This document shows, one piece after another, positions 33,455 through 46,350 of a DNA stretch of 64,000 bases. Under the pieces are notes generated by a model. That model saw only the letters and a program-made list of their open reading frames with translations, did no database searches and was not told where the DNA came from. Origin of the DNA: Impatiens glandulifera (Eukaryota; Streptophyta; Magnoliopsida; Ericales; Balsaminaceae); NCBI RefSeq assembly GCF_907164915.1, contig NC_061867.1, forward strand, positions 52,455,852 through 52,519,851, given 5' to 3'. Both the position numbers and the translations under genes were made by a program. How positions within the stretch are numbered: position 1 is the first letter of the stretch; the number at the start of each line of letters is the position of its first letter.

Positions 33455-34499
33455 CTAGACATTTTTTTTGGGTGGTGTGTATCTCTTGTCATTAACCCAT
33501 TATGCAGACCGAAAGATTCTAGCATTTTTTACATGTACTAAAATAAAATTAAAAATAAAAATCTTAGTAACAAAAGAAAAATAAAAATACATTAATTGGC
33601 AAAAAGTAGATCTGATCCAAAAGAATTTAGTCAACTTTAAAAACATTTTTATTTTTAATTCAGAAAGAATTTATGATTTAAGGTTTAGTTTATTTGAGTA
33701 TGGAAGAAAATGATTGTATATCAGAAATTCGGAATAGAAGCTAAAAGAGTTTTTTTATGCTCATCACGTGAATACTATTTTTTTTTTATAATATTACTGC
33801 TTGTACAAAATACTGAAATAAAATATATAATAATTACAAAATGTCATTCTTGTATGCATAAACAAAATAGGAGAATAATTTTCAATATTGTTATTCATGA
33901 GTATTTTGTGATTCTCTTGATTTTTTTTTATGTTATTGAAAGTATAAATAATTATACTCTAAAATATTGTGTTTGATTTGATTAATTAAAAGATTGATTT
34001 TGTCGTTTTGATGTGAGTTTTTTATAAAAATTATTACTAAATAATATATATCTAAATTAACAATTATAATTAAAAAATACATTTAAATCAATTTAACATA
34101 AAATTATTATTTTTACAAAATAAAAAAATTATTTTATTAGCATTTTGAATTAAAGGAAGGAGTGTGAGTATCATGCTACTTCTTTTCATTTAAAAATCAT
34201 TAAAAAGGAAAAAAAAGATGTTTTACTATTTTTGTTATATAAAATGTTCCAAAAACTTGACCTAGAAAATTGATTTTTTTAATATCCATGAGTGATTTAG
34301 GCCCATATTAATTTTGAGCCTTATTTGTCACCTTGGAGAGCCTTATTCAAAGTCAAAATCAAAAACATTTTATAATCAAATTATCAACAATTAAATTTAT
34401 TTTAAGAGAATCATAAAAAACCTATATTAACTCCGACAAGATTGTCCTCAAATTCAATTATTTTCTTTAATTAAATCACTTTCAATAGTGAAGTCACTC
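33455..34499. other. AT-rich intergenic region
   Basis: No gene is supported. An 88-codon frame at 33710-33976 is AT-driven and lacks any motif. Confidence 0.5.
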
Positions 34500-34775
34500 T
34501 TAAGACTTATTGGGTGGGGTTGGGTTGGGATTATTTAAATAATCTTAACTTAATTAAAAAATATTTTATTCTCGCTTTCATTAATTATATGATTCAATTC
34601 ATTAAATAAAATATTAAAATATTTTTTATTTAAAAATAAATAAAATTATGTTCTCTTTATATATTAATATACTTTAAAATAACTAAAAAAAATTTTTTAC
34701 CAAAAAAATTTCATTTTCTCAAAATCACTAAAATAATAATTTTTTAAATAACTGACTACCAAACAAGGCCTAAGA
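34500..34775. repeat. AT-rich MITE-like copy
   Basis: The left end reads TTGGGTTGGGATTATTTAAA and the right end TTTTTTAAATAACTGACTAC followed by CAAACAAGGCC. These form an imperfect inverted pair. The inner sequence contains the shared ATTAAAATATTTTTTATTT block in the opposite orientation to the 8.5-kb copies. Confidence 0.45.
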
Positions 34776-35119
34776 GTTTTCTTAATGAAAATATGATTCA
34801 AAATTTTATAGTCAAGTTAAGATTATATTTACTTACAAAAAAATTAGAATAAATTAAAAACATTTGAGCTATTTTGTATACCTTAATGAAAGAAAATCAG
34901 CTTAAACTTGTATAAATATTTAGTTTTGATTTAAAATTATCGTGTATTAATATCAACAATGTCTAACTGTGAATCAGCTCATATACTGTACCGTTTTGGG
35001 CTTATAGATTTTATTCTAGGCCCAATATGATGATAGTGAAAATATAACATATTGGACCAATTCAACATGGGTCAAGAATCAAGATAGGTTTTTTCAAGTG
35101 CGAACCATCATGGACCATC

Positions 35120-35325
35120 AACAAGTCAATGTGGTCCATGCCTCGGACCATTTTCAAGTCTATAGATTATAACTATTTGTTTGAGAATTATTCCGTGTGA
35201 ATACTCGAACTCATGACTGCAGAACAAGTCAATGTGGTCCATGCCTCGGACCATTTTCAAGTCTATAGCTTATAACTATTTGTTTGAGAATTATTCCGTG
35301 TGAATACTCGAACTCATGACTGCAA
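35120..35325. repeat. 103-bp tandem duplication
   Basis: Copy 1 (35120-35222) and copy 2 (35223-35325) both read from AACAAGTCAATGTGGTCC to CTCGAACTCATGACTGC. I see one difference (TATAGATTA against TATAGCTTA). The near identity points to a recent local duplication. It is non-coding. Confidence 0.9.
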
Positions 35326-37854
35326 TCTGTCAATTAAAGATATTTGTTTTTGTTAAGCATGCATTCTTTTATATATGGTTCAAATCCACATGGGTCAAAC
35401 TAAACTAATCCTTGTCGAAGTTCGAGTCATATATCCTAGGAGACCATTAACAAGGTTGTCAACAACAACAAACTAGTTGCACTTTTGTATGCATATATGA
35501 TCAGAAATTTAGACAAACTTTCTCGATTGAGTATGGATCTAGTACTAATTAAAGAAATCGTCAATAAATTTATTTAGAAACACTTTTGTCTGTCCAAAAT
35601 TAATTATGAAGTGAATACATAAAAGATTTATTCAAAAACTTCAAATATTTATTAATGCTTTCAAAATGTGTTTCTAAATGAGTTAAATTTATCTTTTCAC
35701 TTCTAACCGGGTTTAACACACGAAAATGAATACAATATGCCCAATGAAATACATAAACTAGCTGTTTAAGTTTTAAATGAAGACTCGTTATTAAGTGGTA
35801 TAACACAAGAAAATATCTCTACGAGGTTCAAGTTGTCACGTTTGAACTATTTAAAAGATAAAAAGCTACATATGTTTTAAGTAATATTTTGCTGGTTCCA
35901 ACCTTCCTTTACATTATTTTTGGTAGCACTCACTTTCCTTAATACCGAAGAAGTGATTATTTTTTATAGCTTTGGACACAAAGAAGAAAATCAGAAAGAT
36001 CCAAAAATTGGGTCAAATGATTGAACATAAAGATTCAAGTTTTGGAAGTTCCACCTTGAATCTTTGACCAAAAAGAAGCTCTTTTCTTCATAAAATGACT
36101 GACAAAGAGATTCAATCATACAAGCTTTTGAGTGACAAAAATGTTCTACAGCACTAAATAGTGAGAAGCTAGCTAATGGTATACATTAGTTTATGTGTTT
36201 GTGATGATGTGCACTTTAGCTTTGCTCAATAAGGACATTTTTGTGGTCTCTTTCTTTTTGAGTGTGTAAAGACAAAGAGAAAAAGCAGTCTTTCATATTT
36301 TGGAACTTTTGAAAGTTGCTAATTGTTGTACCAACCAAATTCGCCTATATATCATTTAAGAAAGCCATTTCACACTTTCTTTAGTAAAAAATAAATTGTA
36401 TGGATGTTAGAAGGGGACTATGAAAATGATTTTATGATAATAAATAAAAATATAAAAGAGTCTTACTTAATAAATCAAATATCAAAAGTTTCAATTCTCA
36501 ATTTGAAGGTTCTAAACTAAAGAAGTTCACGACTATATGAGATCATATTAGTCTCCACAGAAATAAACTCGGGTAAAAACAATATATTAAAATGAACTAT
36601 GTAAATGATTTTATGATAAATGAAAATGAGGCTCAATCACAAATTTTTGGTTAAGAGCTTGTTTTTTCATAGCAAAGTTTGCATTAGTTTTGTGAATACA
36701 ACAATCAATTAGATGGATATTTTATTCTTGAATTTAATCACCTTTTAAGTTCATTGTTATAATCCGCTCTATTATGAAAAACATACATAACACCAAGCTC
36801 TAACATAAACGAGAAATGATTAACCCCATCAAACTGGCTCAAGTGATAATAGTGATTTCTAAGAGACTAAATGTAGCGGGTTCAATTTTCACTTATAACG
36901 CCTTAAATAAAAATAGAAATAATAATTTTGGGATATCATTATAGTTTTTTACATTAAAAAAATTGAAAAATGATGAATATCTTTGACGAGAAGAGGCATT
37001 TTCAAGTGTCTTTGATCAAGTGTACGCAAATCTTTGAAGATCATTCAATTTTTTTTTATTGTAGTTTATTTCTTATATATATTTTACCCCTCTATTTGCA
37101 TCTTACAATTTTCGAGATAAGATTACTCAGTGAATATCTATTCTATTCAATATAACAATCGAAATCAAAGTTTGTAGGACCATTCATGTATTAGCTACAA
37201 ACACTAATTAATTTGTGAAGAACTGATTTAGGGATAAAACTTAGACGAGTGGCTTAGGAATGCGATGGATGTGATATAATGGAGAATTTTTAAAATGGAA
37301 ACATAAATCTAATAGGTTATCGAAGTGGCCATTAGTTGTATGATAGAGTTTGTATAATAATATACAATATTGCTACTTTTATGTCCATGATAATGATATA
37401 AACATTGCACTATAAAAAAAAGTAACCATGCCATTAATTAATTTAGAGGTTTCTTTCTTTTTATCTTGTAATTGTACACATCTTTTCAAAGTCTAATAAA
37501 TGATAAAAATATTTATCAATTTTTTTGTATTAATAATAAATTATACTAGCAATAATGTATCTTATTTTATAAAATCACCAGGATCGATAGGGGATCATTT
37601 TAAATTATAAATCCCATTTCAATCATATGATAATAAGTTAAATAATTTTGATCAATTTTCTTTCTTCTTCATGTACTCATGTTATGGTTAACATTATTGC
37701 ATTTGGCTGGCAATAGTTTAGATTTTTAAATTAATTTTGGAACACAAGTAATTAAATAAAAAGAAACAAAATCAAAATTACGAAAATTTAACTTACCATA
37801 TTTTCAAATAATATTATTATTTTTAATAATATTTTGAATTTTTATATTCAAAAT
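35326..37854. other. Intergenic region upstream of the Copia element
   Basis: No supported protein gene. A SINE-like piece at 36830-36955 is listed separately. Around 36340-36390 there is a CTATATATC word followed by a pyrimidine-rich leader that looks promoter-like, but no ORF follows. Confidence 0.45.
36830..36955 (+). repeat. SINE-like relic with tRNA boxes
   Basis: TGGCTCAAGTGAT fits box A and GGGTTCAATTTTC fits box B, about 40 bases apart, as in tRNA-derived SINEs. The segment AAGAGACTAAATGTAGCGGG is shared with 21090-21260. The tail and target duplication are not clear. Confidence 0.45.
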
Positions 37855-38402
37855 TGTTAGGAATTTCAAGTTGAATAATACTTTCCTATTGAAATCAATT
37901 GATCTTATTAATTTCACAAGTCAACCAAATCATACTAGCAGATCAGCAAAGTAATAAAGAACACCAGATTTACGTGGAAAACCCTCTCAACACGGAGGGT
38001 AAAAAACCACGGGGCAAAACCAACAGATTTCACTAATCAGTAAGAAACCAATACAATTGTTCTTCTCAACTTTAAACCTAAAGTTGAGGTATACATACAG
38101 AGAAACTAATTTCATTCAAACCCAAACAAATCTAGGTTTGAGAAAACATGAAATTCCCTTTACAAGTAAGAGAGAAATGAACCTGAGGGTAATCAAGACA
38201 AAGAAGGTGATACTATGTTCTCCTTCTCTTCTTCTTCCTCTATATCTTCTTCTCTTCTTTTTCCTCTGCATTTTCTTCACTCTGTTTCTCTTGATCTCTT
38301 CACAGAACTCTCTCTGAAAATTGTGTGATAGAGAGAGAAATGAAATTAGGGTTTATTTGGTTTTTATATTGCCTAATTGGGCTGGACCCATAAGGCCCAA
38401 CA
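37855..38402 (-). repeat. Copia 3' LTR (548 bp, complete)
   Basis: On the plus strand it runs from TGTTAGGAATTTCAAG to GGCCCAACA. On the element strand it therefore starts TGTTGGGCC and ends CCTAACA. It is the full-length copy; the other LTR lacks the first 62 or so bases of U3. Confidence 0.93.
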
Positions 38403-38420
38403 ATCTCCCCCTCCAGCCCA
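38403..38420 (-). other. Copia polypurine tract
   Basis: On the element strand GGCTGGAGGGGGAGAT directly precedes the 3' LTR start TGTTGGGCC. This is the expected plus-strand primer site. Confidence 0.9.
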
Positions 38421-38449
38421 CGGAGAAAGGCACACCGATCTTCAAGTCA

Positions 38450-41400
38450 TCACTTGGTATTCACGCCGACAAGCCGACAACAAAGCTCAAACTTGTCTTT
38501 TGGAACTATCTTCGTAAACATGTCTGATGGATTCTTATTAGTGTGAATTTTCTTCAGCTTCATCTGCTGGCTTTCTATTGCATCTCTTAACCAATGAAAT
38601 CTCACATCAATATGCTTAGTTCTGGAATGATATGTAGCATTCTTGCTCAAATCTATAGCACTCTGGCTATCACAGAAAACAACTGCATCTTCTTGTTGCA
38701 TACCAAGCTCCAAGAGAAATCTAATCAACCACAATAGCTCTTTACCAGCTTTAGTGGCTGCAATGTATTCTGCTTCTATGGTTGACAAAGCCACACATTT
38801 CTGCAATTTGGATTGCCATGACACGGCTCCCCCTGCAAAAGTAAACACATAACCTGAAGTGGATTTTCTGTGATCCAGATCTCCAGCCATATCAGAATCA
38901 GTGTAACCTTCTAGCACATGTTCACCATTTCCAAAACTCAAACACAAATTGGAAGTGCCTCTTAGATATCTAAGAATCCATTTCACTGCTTCCCAATGTT
39001 GTTTTCCTGGATTAGAAAGGAATCTGCTTACCACACCGACTGCATAAGCTATATCTGGCCTAGTGCAAACCATTTCATACATCAAACTCCCTACAGTTGA
39101 GGAGTATGGCACACTTGACATTTCATCCTTTTCTTTTTCTGTTGATGGACACAACTTCTTGCTCAATTTCAAATGGCTAGGAAGTGGACAACTTACTTTC
39201 TTTGCTCCTTGCATGTTGAATCTTTCAAGCACCCTTTCAATGTACTTCTCTTGTGACAACCAAAGTCTCTTAGACTTTCTGTCACGAGTAATCTTCATGC
39301 CCAATATCTGGCGTGCTTGACCCATGTCTTTCATTTCAAATGTCTTGGACATCTCTTTCTTCAACATAGCTATAAACAGAGCATCCTGTCCTGCAATCAA
39401 CATATCATCAACATAAAATAAAAGGATTATAAATTTTCCATTAGGAAATCTTTTGAAGAAAACACATGGAAGTGCCTTGGTTTTCTGGTACCCATGACTC
39501 ATCATAAAGGAGTCAAATTTCTTGTACCACTGTCTCGGGGCTTGTTTCAAACCATATAGACTCTTCTTCAATTTGCAAACCATATTCTCTTTTTCTTTCA
39601 CTTCAAATCCCTCTGGTTGCACCATATAGATCTCTTCTTCAAGGTTACCATGAAGGAATACAGTTTTTACATCAAGTTGTTCAAGTTCAAGATCTAGGCC
39701 AGATACTAGACCTAACACTGCACGAATGGAAGTCATCTTTACCACTGGTGAGAAAATTTCCTCAAAGTCGATGCCCTGTTTCTGTCCAAAACCCTTTACA
39801 ACCAGTCGGGCTTTGTACTTCATAAGTTCTCCATTTTCATCTCTCTTTAGCTTGAACACCCATTTATTTCTCAAGGCCTTTCTGCCCTTAGGAAGCTCCA
39901 CAAGCTCATATGTGTCATTTTCTTGCAATGACTTCATCTCGTCTTTCATTGCATCCTGCCACTTAACTTTGTCTTTATGAGCTTGTGCCTCCTGAAAACT
40001 TTCTGGCTCTCCTTCTTCAATCAACAGGATATACTCTGAAGAAGGGTATCTTTTAGAAGGTTTGTGCTCTCTTTCTGATCTTCTTACTTGGGGCTCTTCT
40101 GGCTCCACTTGATGATGTTGCTCCCCCTGCATAGAAGCATCATTAACAATATCATCATCATTACTACCATTCATGTCAGAGGTTTCTTCAGCAACTTCTT
40201 CATCATGTTCATCTTCATTTGTTACTGCTGACTGTACATATGAAGGAACTGGTATGAGTTCTATGAACTCATCAACCCTCTCTGAATTCTCGTTGATTTC
40301 TAGACTTATCCCTGTCTGACCTTCAAAGAACACAACATCTCTGCACCTGACAATTCTCTTCTTTTCTGAGTCCCATAACCTGTATCCAAATTCTTCATTT
40401 CCATATCCAAGGAAAATACATGGAGTTGCTTTATCATCCAACTTGGATCTTTGTTCCTTTGGAATATGCACATATGCTTTGCATCCAAACACCCTTAGGT
40501 GTGAGTATGAAACATTCTTCTTAGACCATATTGTTTCTGGTATCTCGAATTTCAAAGGAACAGATGGCGACCTGTTTATGAGATAGCAGGCTGTGCGAAC
40601 TGCTTCTCCCCAAAACTGTTTTGGCAACTTTGCCATCTTCAGCATGCATCTCACCTTTTCTACAATGGTGCGATTCATTCTCTCAGCCACACCATTGTGC
40701 TGCGGAGTTCCAGGCACTGTCTTCTCATGTCGAATACCATATTTGGTACAGTATGCTTTAAATTCCTTGGAGGTATACTCTCCCCCGTTATCAGAGCGAA
40801 GACATTTCAGCTTACTGTTTATCTCTCTTTCTACCATGACATGGAACTCTTGAAAGTAATTGAATACCTGGTCTTTTGTTCTAAAAAAATAAACACACAC
40901 CTTTCTAGACGCATCATCAATAAATGTTAAAAAATATCGATTGCCACCCAATGACTCCACTTCAAAAGGACCACACACATCAGAATAAATCAAGTCTAAC
41001 ACATTATGTTTTCTTTCTGATGTCTGACTAAAAGAGACTCGATGTTGCTTATCAAATGGGCAGTAGTCGCATAGATCCAGAATCTCATCTTTGGTTGAGG
41101 GGATGTGCAGCTTCCTCACCAGAATTCGCAGCCCTTTCTCACTCATGTGGCCAAGGCGTTGATGCCACAGGTTTAGAGAGCTTTCAGCTTGTACTGCATT
41201 CAGATCATCTTTGAGTACCTTCACATGTGTTCTGTACAATGAGTGCCACGACTTCCCTTTTGCTACAATCATTGATCCTTTGCTGAGTTTCCATTCACCA
41301 CCACCAAGATAATGCTTGAATCCATCTTTGTCCAATGCATCACCTGATATCAAATTTAGACGCAAATCAGGAATATGTCGCACATCTTTCAGTGTTAACC

Positions 41401-42436
41401 GATGCCCCTGTTCTGTCTGCAAATAAATGTCACCAATACCCACAATGCTTGAGTGACTAGTATTACCCATCTTCACTGTACCAAGATCTCTAGCCTTGTA
41501 CGTGGTGAAGAACTCTTTATTCGGTGTAGCATGATAGCAAGCACCTGTATCAACTATCCACTCAACTCCTTGGTGATCTTCTGCATGTAGATATTGTTCC
41601 TTTTCACAAGAAAGAATAACTACATCCTCTGCAGTTACTGTGGCTGTGGTATTTCTGTTTTCATCATCTTTCTTCTGATTTTTGCCTTCATTCTGTAGTC
41701 TTTTCCAGGCTCTACAATTTTTCTTCATGTGACCTTCTTTACCACAGTGATAACATTCTCTTCCCTTAGATTTTGATTTGCCTCTTGACTTGCTATGGCC
41801 TCTTGATTGTTGTCGGTGTTCAGCTCTTCCCCTGTTCTCTGTGACTAGGGTATGTGCACTATTTGTATTAGTTGACTTCCTTCTTGTCTCCTCATTGAAC
41901 AAGCTGCTAGTAACTATACTCATAGTAAGCACACCATTCGGAGCTGCATTACTAACTGTCACAACCAATGTCTCCCAACTGTCAGGCAATGATCCCAATA
42001 GCAATAAGGCTTGTATCTCATGTTCTAAGGTCATCTCCATCACTGATAATTGATTAATCAAGCTCTGGAACTCGTTTAAATGCTCAGCAACACCTGTGCC
42101 TTCTCTGAATTTCAGATTTACCAACTTTCGGATTAGAAACGCTTTGTTACTTGCCGTTTTCTGCTCATACAATGACTCTAACTTCTTCCATAGCTCATGA
42201 GCACTTTTCTCACTTGCTACATGGTTATAAACACTATCATCAAGTCATTGTCTGATTGTGCCGACTGCTTTCCGGTTTAGTTTTATCCAATCAGCTTCAG
42301 CCATCTCTTTTGGCTTTGCACTATCTCCTTCAACTGGCTCATACAGATCCTTACAATAAAGGATGTCCTCAATTTTGGATTTCCAAATCTGCCAGTTATT
42401 GTTTGTCAGCCTGATCATAGTGCTACTGCCTTCCAT
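38450..42436 (-). pseudogene. Copia gag-pol polyprotein with one nonsense codon
   Basis: A single frame of about 1328 residues from MEGSSTMIRL to the stop at 38450, broken by a TGA at 42245-42247 (about codon 64, after GTIRQ) where family members usually have Trp. Order: gag; zinc knuckle CYHCGKEGHMKKNC (about 228-241); protease WIVDTGACYH; integrase with the HHCC finger (LWHQRLGHM, CDYC) and catalytic core (SDVCGPF, RSDNGGEY, HNGVAERMN); reverse transcriptase with FYVDDMLIAG; RNase H with YTDSDMAGD, LSTIEAEY and SRTKHIDVR. DVKTVFLHG has Val where Ala is usual. Apart from the TGA all domains look intact, so it could be mobilised in trans. I place it in Copia by domain order (integrase before RT); the exact lineage is unsure. 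Confidence 0.93.
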
Positions 42437-42480
42437 CTGAACCTGAGAAAAACACTCTTCAATAGAAAGTAAACCTAACA

Positions 42481-42492
42481 GCTCTGATACCA
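42481..42492 (-). other. Copia primer-binding site (initiator Met-tRNA)
   Basis: On the element strand TGGTATCAGAGC follows the 5' LTR end after two bases. This is the common primer site matching initiator tRNA-Met in plant Copia elements. Confidence 0.93.
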
Positions 42493-42494
42493 CT

Positions 42495-42980
42495 TGTTAG
42501 GAATTTCAAGTTGAATAATACTTTCCTATTGAAATCAATTGATCTGATTAATTTCACAAGTCAACCAAATCATACTAGCAGATCATCAAAGTAATAAAGA
42601 ACACCAGATTTATGTGGAAAACCCTCTCAACACGGAGGGTAAAAAACCACGGGGCAAAACCAACAGATTTCACTAATTAGTAAGAAACCAATACAATTGT
42701 TCTTCTCAACTTTAAACCTAAAGTTGAGGTATACATACAGAGAAACTAATTTCATTCAAACCTAAACAAATCTAGGTTTGAGAAAACATGAAATTTCCTT
42801 TACAAGTAAGAGAGAAATGAACCTGAGGGTAATCAAGACAAAGAAGGTGATACTCTGTTCTCCTTCTCTTCTTCTTCCTCTATATCTTCTTCTCTTCTTT
42901 TTCCTCTGTATTTTCTTCACTCTGTTTCTCTTGATCTCTTCACAGAACTCTCTCTGAAAATTGTGTGATAGAGAGAGAAA
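42495..42980 (-). repeat. Copia 5' LTR, truncated
   Basis: It matches the 3' LTR base for base in spacing over 486 bases, then departs at 42981, right after GATAGAGAGAGAAA. The missing part corresponds to 38341-38402, the outer U3 end. Promoter function is probably weakened. Confidence 0.93.
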
Positions 42981-43409
42981 CAAATTAGACCAAAGAGGTT
43001 AAAAATATTGTGATAATTAAAAATTAGAACTTTAAAAAGATTGAAAATTTAATTAAGGGTCAATTATTGTGATAATTAAATCTTAATTAGGAAAATTGTT
43101 CAAAATTCCAAAATTAATTTGAAAATAAAATATTATATTTGTTTAACCCAAATTAGACCAAAGAGGTTAAAAATATTTAATTGTGATTTAATCAATTATG
43201 TTTAATTTATAACTTAAACCAATTAAATAAAATACCCAAAATGTCCAAAAATACTCAAGAAAATAAAATATAAAATATGAACATAATTGTTATTGTATTG
43301 ATAGAAATATTTTTATGGATTTTTTGTGAAAAAATGAGTGAAAAAGGGATTAAAAATCGGTTTTTAATAAAAATAAAATCTAATAACTCTATGTGGCATA
43401 AATTATTTT
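42981..43409. other. Flank of the truncated LTR with a 28-bp duplication
   Basis: AAATTAGACCAAAGAGG plus TTAAAAATATT appears right at the break (about 42982) and again at about 43150. The rest is AT-rich and holds no gene. Confidence 0.7.
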
Positions 43410-44869
43410 TAATTTTTGCAGTAGGATTCTGTACCATCAAATGAGCGCCCAGATACTCCCACACAATCCGCTACAACAGATCAAGTGCATTCCTTCCCAC
43501 ACCGGATTAACTAACGGGATGGACTAACCCCGTTATTCAAGACCGCTGATCGCGGATTGAACAGGAACGACGTCAAATGAAATGACGCCATTTCGGTCTT
43601 CTTCTTTGCTTGAATCGCAACCTCGCAGGAAACGCGATCTCGTCGGTGCATTTCTTTAAGAAGGGAGAACTTCGTCATTTCTCGACCTTATCCACTGATT
43701 TCTTCACCTACACGTTTGTCTCGTCATCGCCTATCATAGCCCTAGACCTAGGTTGTACACCTCGCGCTAAAACGGGCTTCCACGAAGAAGATATGATTTA
43801 GGGATAAGACTAAAAATTGGCGAATTCAAGTTGAATTGGATTTCTTCAACAGACCTTCCTTGATTATAAATACTCCCTTGCCCTTCCACTACTAAATAAT
43901 CAAACAAACACCAATCAATCGCCACCTGAATCAAACCTTTGAAGATTCTGGTGAACTGTTTTTTTTAAAACCTGCTTTGACGATCTAAGCCTCGATCCAT
44001 GTCTTGGGATAGCTTCCAACACGCCCCAAGAGTGTTCTCCAGTTGTTGGTATGCTTCTATATCATTTGTATCATGATTTGTGCTAGAAAATTTTGAATTT
44101 TTTCAAATTTTCTTGTTTGATCGGGCTTAATCTGTTATTAAGTTTGATTATGAAATTTCTTTGTTTAGAATCCTTATATATATCATGTATGAACTTTCTG
44201 TTGAAAGAAATCAGATCAAATCATTTTAAATCAAATTTTTTTATAAATTTGAGTTTAAGAACTGAATTGTTTAAAATCTTATGTTCTTGAGTTTAATTCG
44301 ATATTTTTGATTCAGTTAGTTGCTATACATGTTTGTTAACATGTTAGAATGATTTACAAGTAATTGTAACAATGTTTTGATCATGTTTGATCAAACTGAA
44401 TTTTTTTTTAAGAATTATGCTTAAAACTGTATTTTAAAAAATTTTATGTTCTTGGTTTAATCTAGATTTTTTTTATCCAATTAGTTGCTATACATGTTTG
44501 TTAATGTGTTAGGATGTATTCCAAGGAATCAAATTGTGTTTTTGAAAATTTTTGAATTTTGATTTAATCTTCAAAATTTGTTTTAATGTTTGAATTGTGT
44601 TATTGTTTTGGTTGAGTTCAACTATATTCATCGTTTCAAAGCTAATGAAACAAAAATCAGACATTGAAATGACTAATTTGAAAATTCCCAAAATTTGACC
44701 TAGAAATGGTGTTTTGAAATTGATCTTTGTAAAGATCTTGAAATCGTTTTTTATGTTAGGGTTTTTATTCTTCATGATCTTATGAACTAATTGTAGCTTA
44801 TAGATCATGATTCCATGATATGAATAAAAAGTTATGAACTTATGAAATTTTAACCAAAATAAGAGCTCA
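43410..44869 (+). other. GC-richer block, probable LTR-like or promoter relic
   Basis: 43430-43860 is clearly less AT-rich than its surroundings and contains ACGACGTCAAATGAAATGAC and other CG-bearing words. TATAAATACTCCC at 43866 is followed by a CA-rich leader-like stretch (CAAACAAACACCAATCAATC). This looks like a U3-R region of an LTR or a plant promoter, but no second LTR and no ORF were found. The part after 44060 is AT-rich with repeated TTAGTTGCTATACATGTTTG words (44321 and 44483). Confidence 0.4.
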
Positions 44870-45545
44870 TCGGTCCTAAAGCTTTATTCTAGGACCAATA
44901 TCCTCGGTCTTGTTTCTTCAGCCGTGACCGAGAAAACTTAGCCTCCGACCGAGGACTAGGACCGGTGTTCTTCAGCTCTGACCGAGGACCATGACCCGTG
45001 TTCTTCAGCTCCAATTGAGGACATTGACCGGTGTTCTTCAACTCCAACGAGGATTATGACTGGTGTTCTTGAGGAAGGGCCGAGCCCCAAGACCGATGGT
45101 TTTTACCTTGGACCGAAGAACTTGACCGAGTTTTCCAAACTTAGGACCGAATCCTCCCCTTATTTTAGGACCATTTTTTTTAACCCAAGACCAAGGAACC
45201 TGACCGAGTTATTTTTAACTTAGGACCGAGCCTAAGACCGATGTTTCTAACCTAAGACTGAGCACCCCCTTTAGCCTAGGATCGGTGTTTTTAACACTAG
45301 AATCGATGTTTCTAACCCTAGGACCGAACCCTTTCTTAGCCTAGGACCGATAAAACTAACCCAAACCCTAAACATAGGACCGACGACCATGACCAACGAA
45401 CTTGACCCAGGACCGAGCCTCCCGGTCCCTTGACCCATGCGCTCGAGCCCTAGTCCGGACCACCCCGATCTTGACCGAGCCCGACTAAGCCTAGATCGAC
45501 TAAACCGAACGCAAACCCTAGGACTCGGGTCCTAAGGCCTGTTTG
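44870..45545. repeat. Degenerate GGACCGA tandem array
   Basis: About 25 copies of GACCGA or TAGGACCGA, spaced 20-40 bases, often with GGTGTTCTTCAGCTC or GATGTTTCTAACC between them. The array is far more GC-rich than its flanks. Units are too diverged to define one period. No open frame crosses it. Its origin (leader of an LTR element, or a decayed minisatellite) is unknown. Confidence 0.7.
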
Positions 45546-45929
45546 GTTCCACTTTTCAAAATCCAAAATTATTTTTGTAATTTTGAAACCCGAATTTATT
45601 TTCAAATAATCCCAAAAGGTCAGAAAATAATATTTTAATATTTTTGGGATTCTTCCTAAACCAATATTTTTGCTAAGGTTCTGTTTGGAATTTATTTTTA
45701 AATTCTAACACATTTTCTGATATTTTTCAGATTTTTTACTCAGATATATATCAACGCAATCGCGTGTACGCCCTTCTAAATAATTTTGTATAATTATTTA
45801 TGAAACTTAAGTCTATCCTTGTTTAAGACCCTCAGACTACTAATTGAAAAATAAATGTTATAAAAAAAGTTTTAATAGCGAGAGTATTTTTAAAAATAAA
45901 AAATGTCGTCCTTCGACGGGCGCGGAGGA

Positions 45930-46350
45930 CTGGTGGTGATGTTTATAATAAGTAGAGCACAACATGATACAACTATACTCTGGTAGGTAATGCAATCAAT
46001 TGGATTTCAAAACTGCAGAAGATTGTCGCTCTTTCTAGTTGCGAGGCAAAGTTTGTTGTTGTGACACAGACTGGTAAGAAAATGTTGTGGTTGCAAAAGA
46101 ATACGAGGGAAGTGTGTTGCAATACGACAATTAGAGTTCCATTCATTTGGAAAAAGAATCCAGTTTATCATAGTAGGAAGAAACGTATATAGTTTCGTTA
46201 TTATTTCATCCAATCAGTTTAAAAAGATGAAGTGTTAGATCTTGAGAAGATTTCGGGAGTGAGAATTCAGTCGATGTGCTGACAAAGTTGTGACAAACGA
46301 GAAACTGAAGTTGTGTGCAACTTCAGTTGGTCTTCTTCGTTAAGACACCG
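45930..46350 (+). pseudogene. Copia RNase H fragment, decayed
   Basis: Plus-strand translation in broken frames gives NAINWISKLQKIVALSSCEA, then GKKMLWLQ, NPVYHSRKK, and SVDVLTK. These match the Copia RNase H end (normally VSWQSKLQ...ALSTTEAE, HSRTKHI, ADMLTK). It has several frameshifts and stops and lacks the rest of pol. The LTR remnant after it marks the element's 3' end. Confidence 0.75.

Larger units (their letters stand above)
37855..42980 (-). mobile_element. Ty1/Copia LTR retrotransposon, nearly complete
   Basis: The element is on the minus strand with a complete 3' LTR (37855-38402), polypurine tract, one long gag-pol frame, a Met-tRNA primer site, and a truncated 5' LTR (42495-42980). 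The LTRs show about eight substitutions and no gaps over 486 aligned bases, so it inserted recently on an evolutionary scale. The flanking 5-bp duplication cannot be checked because the outer 5' LTR end is missing. Confidence 0.95.
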
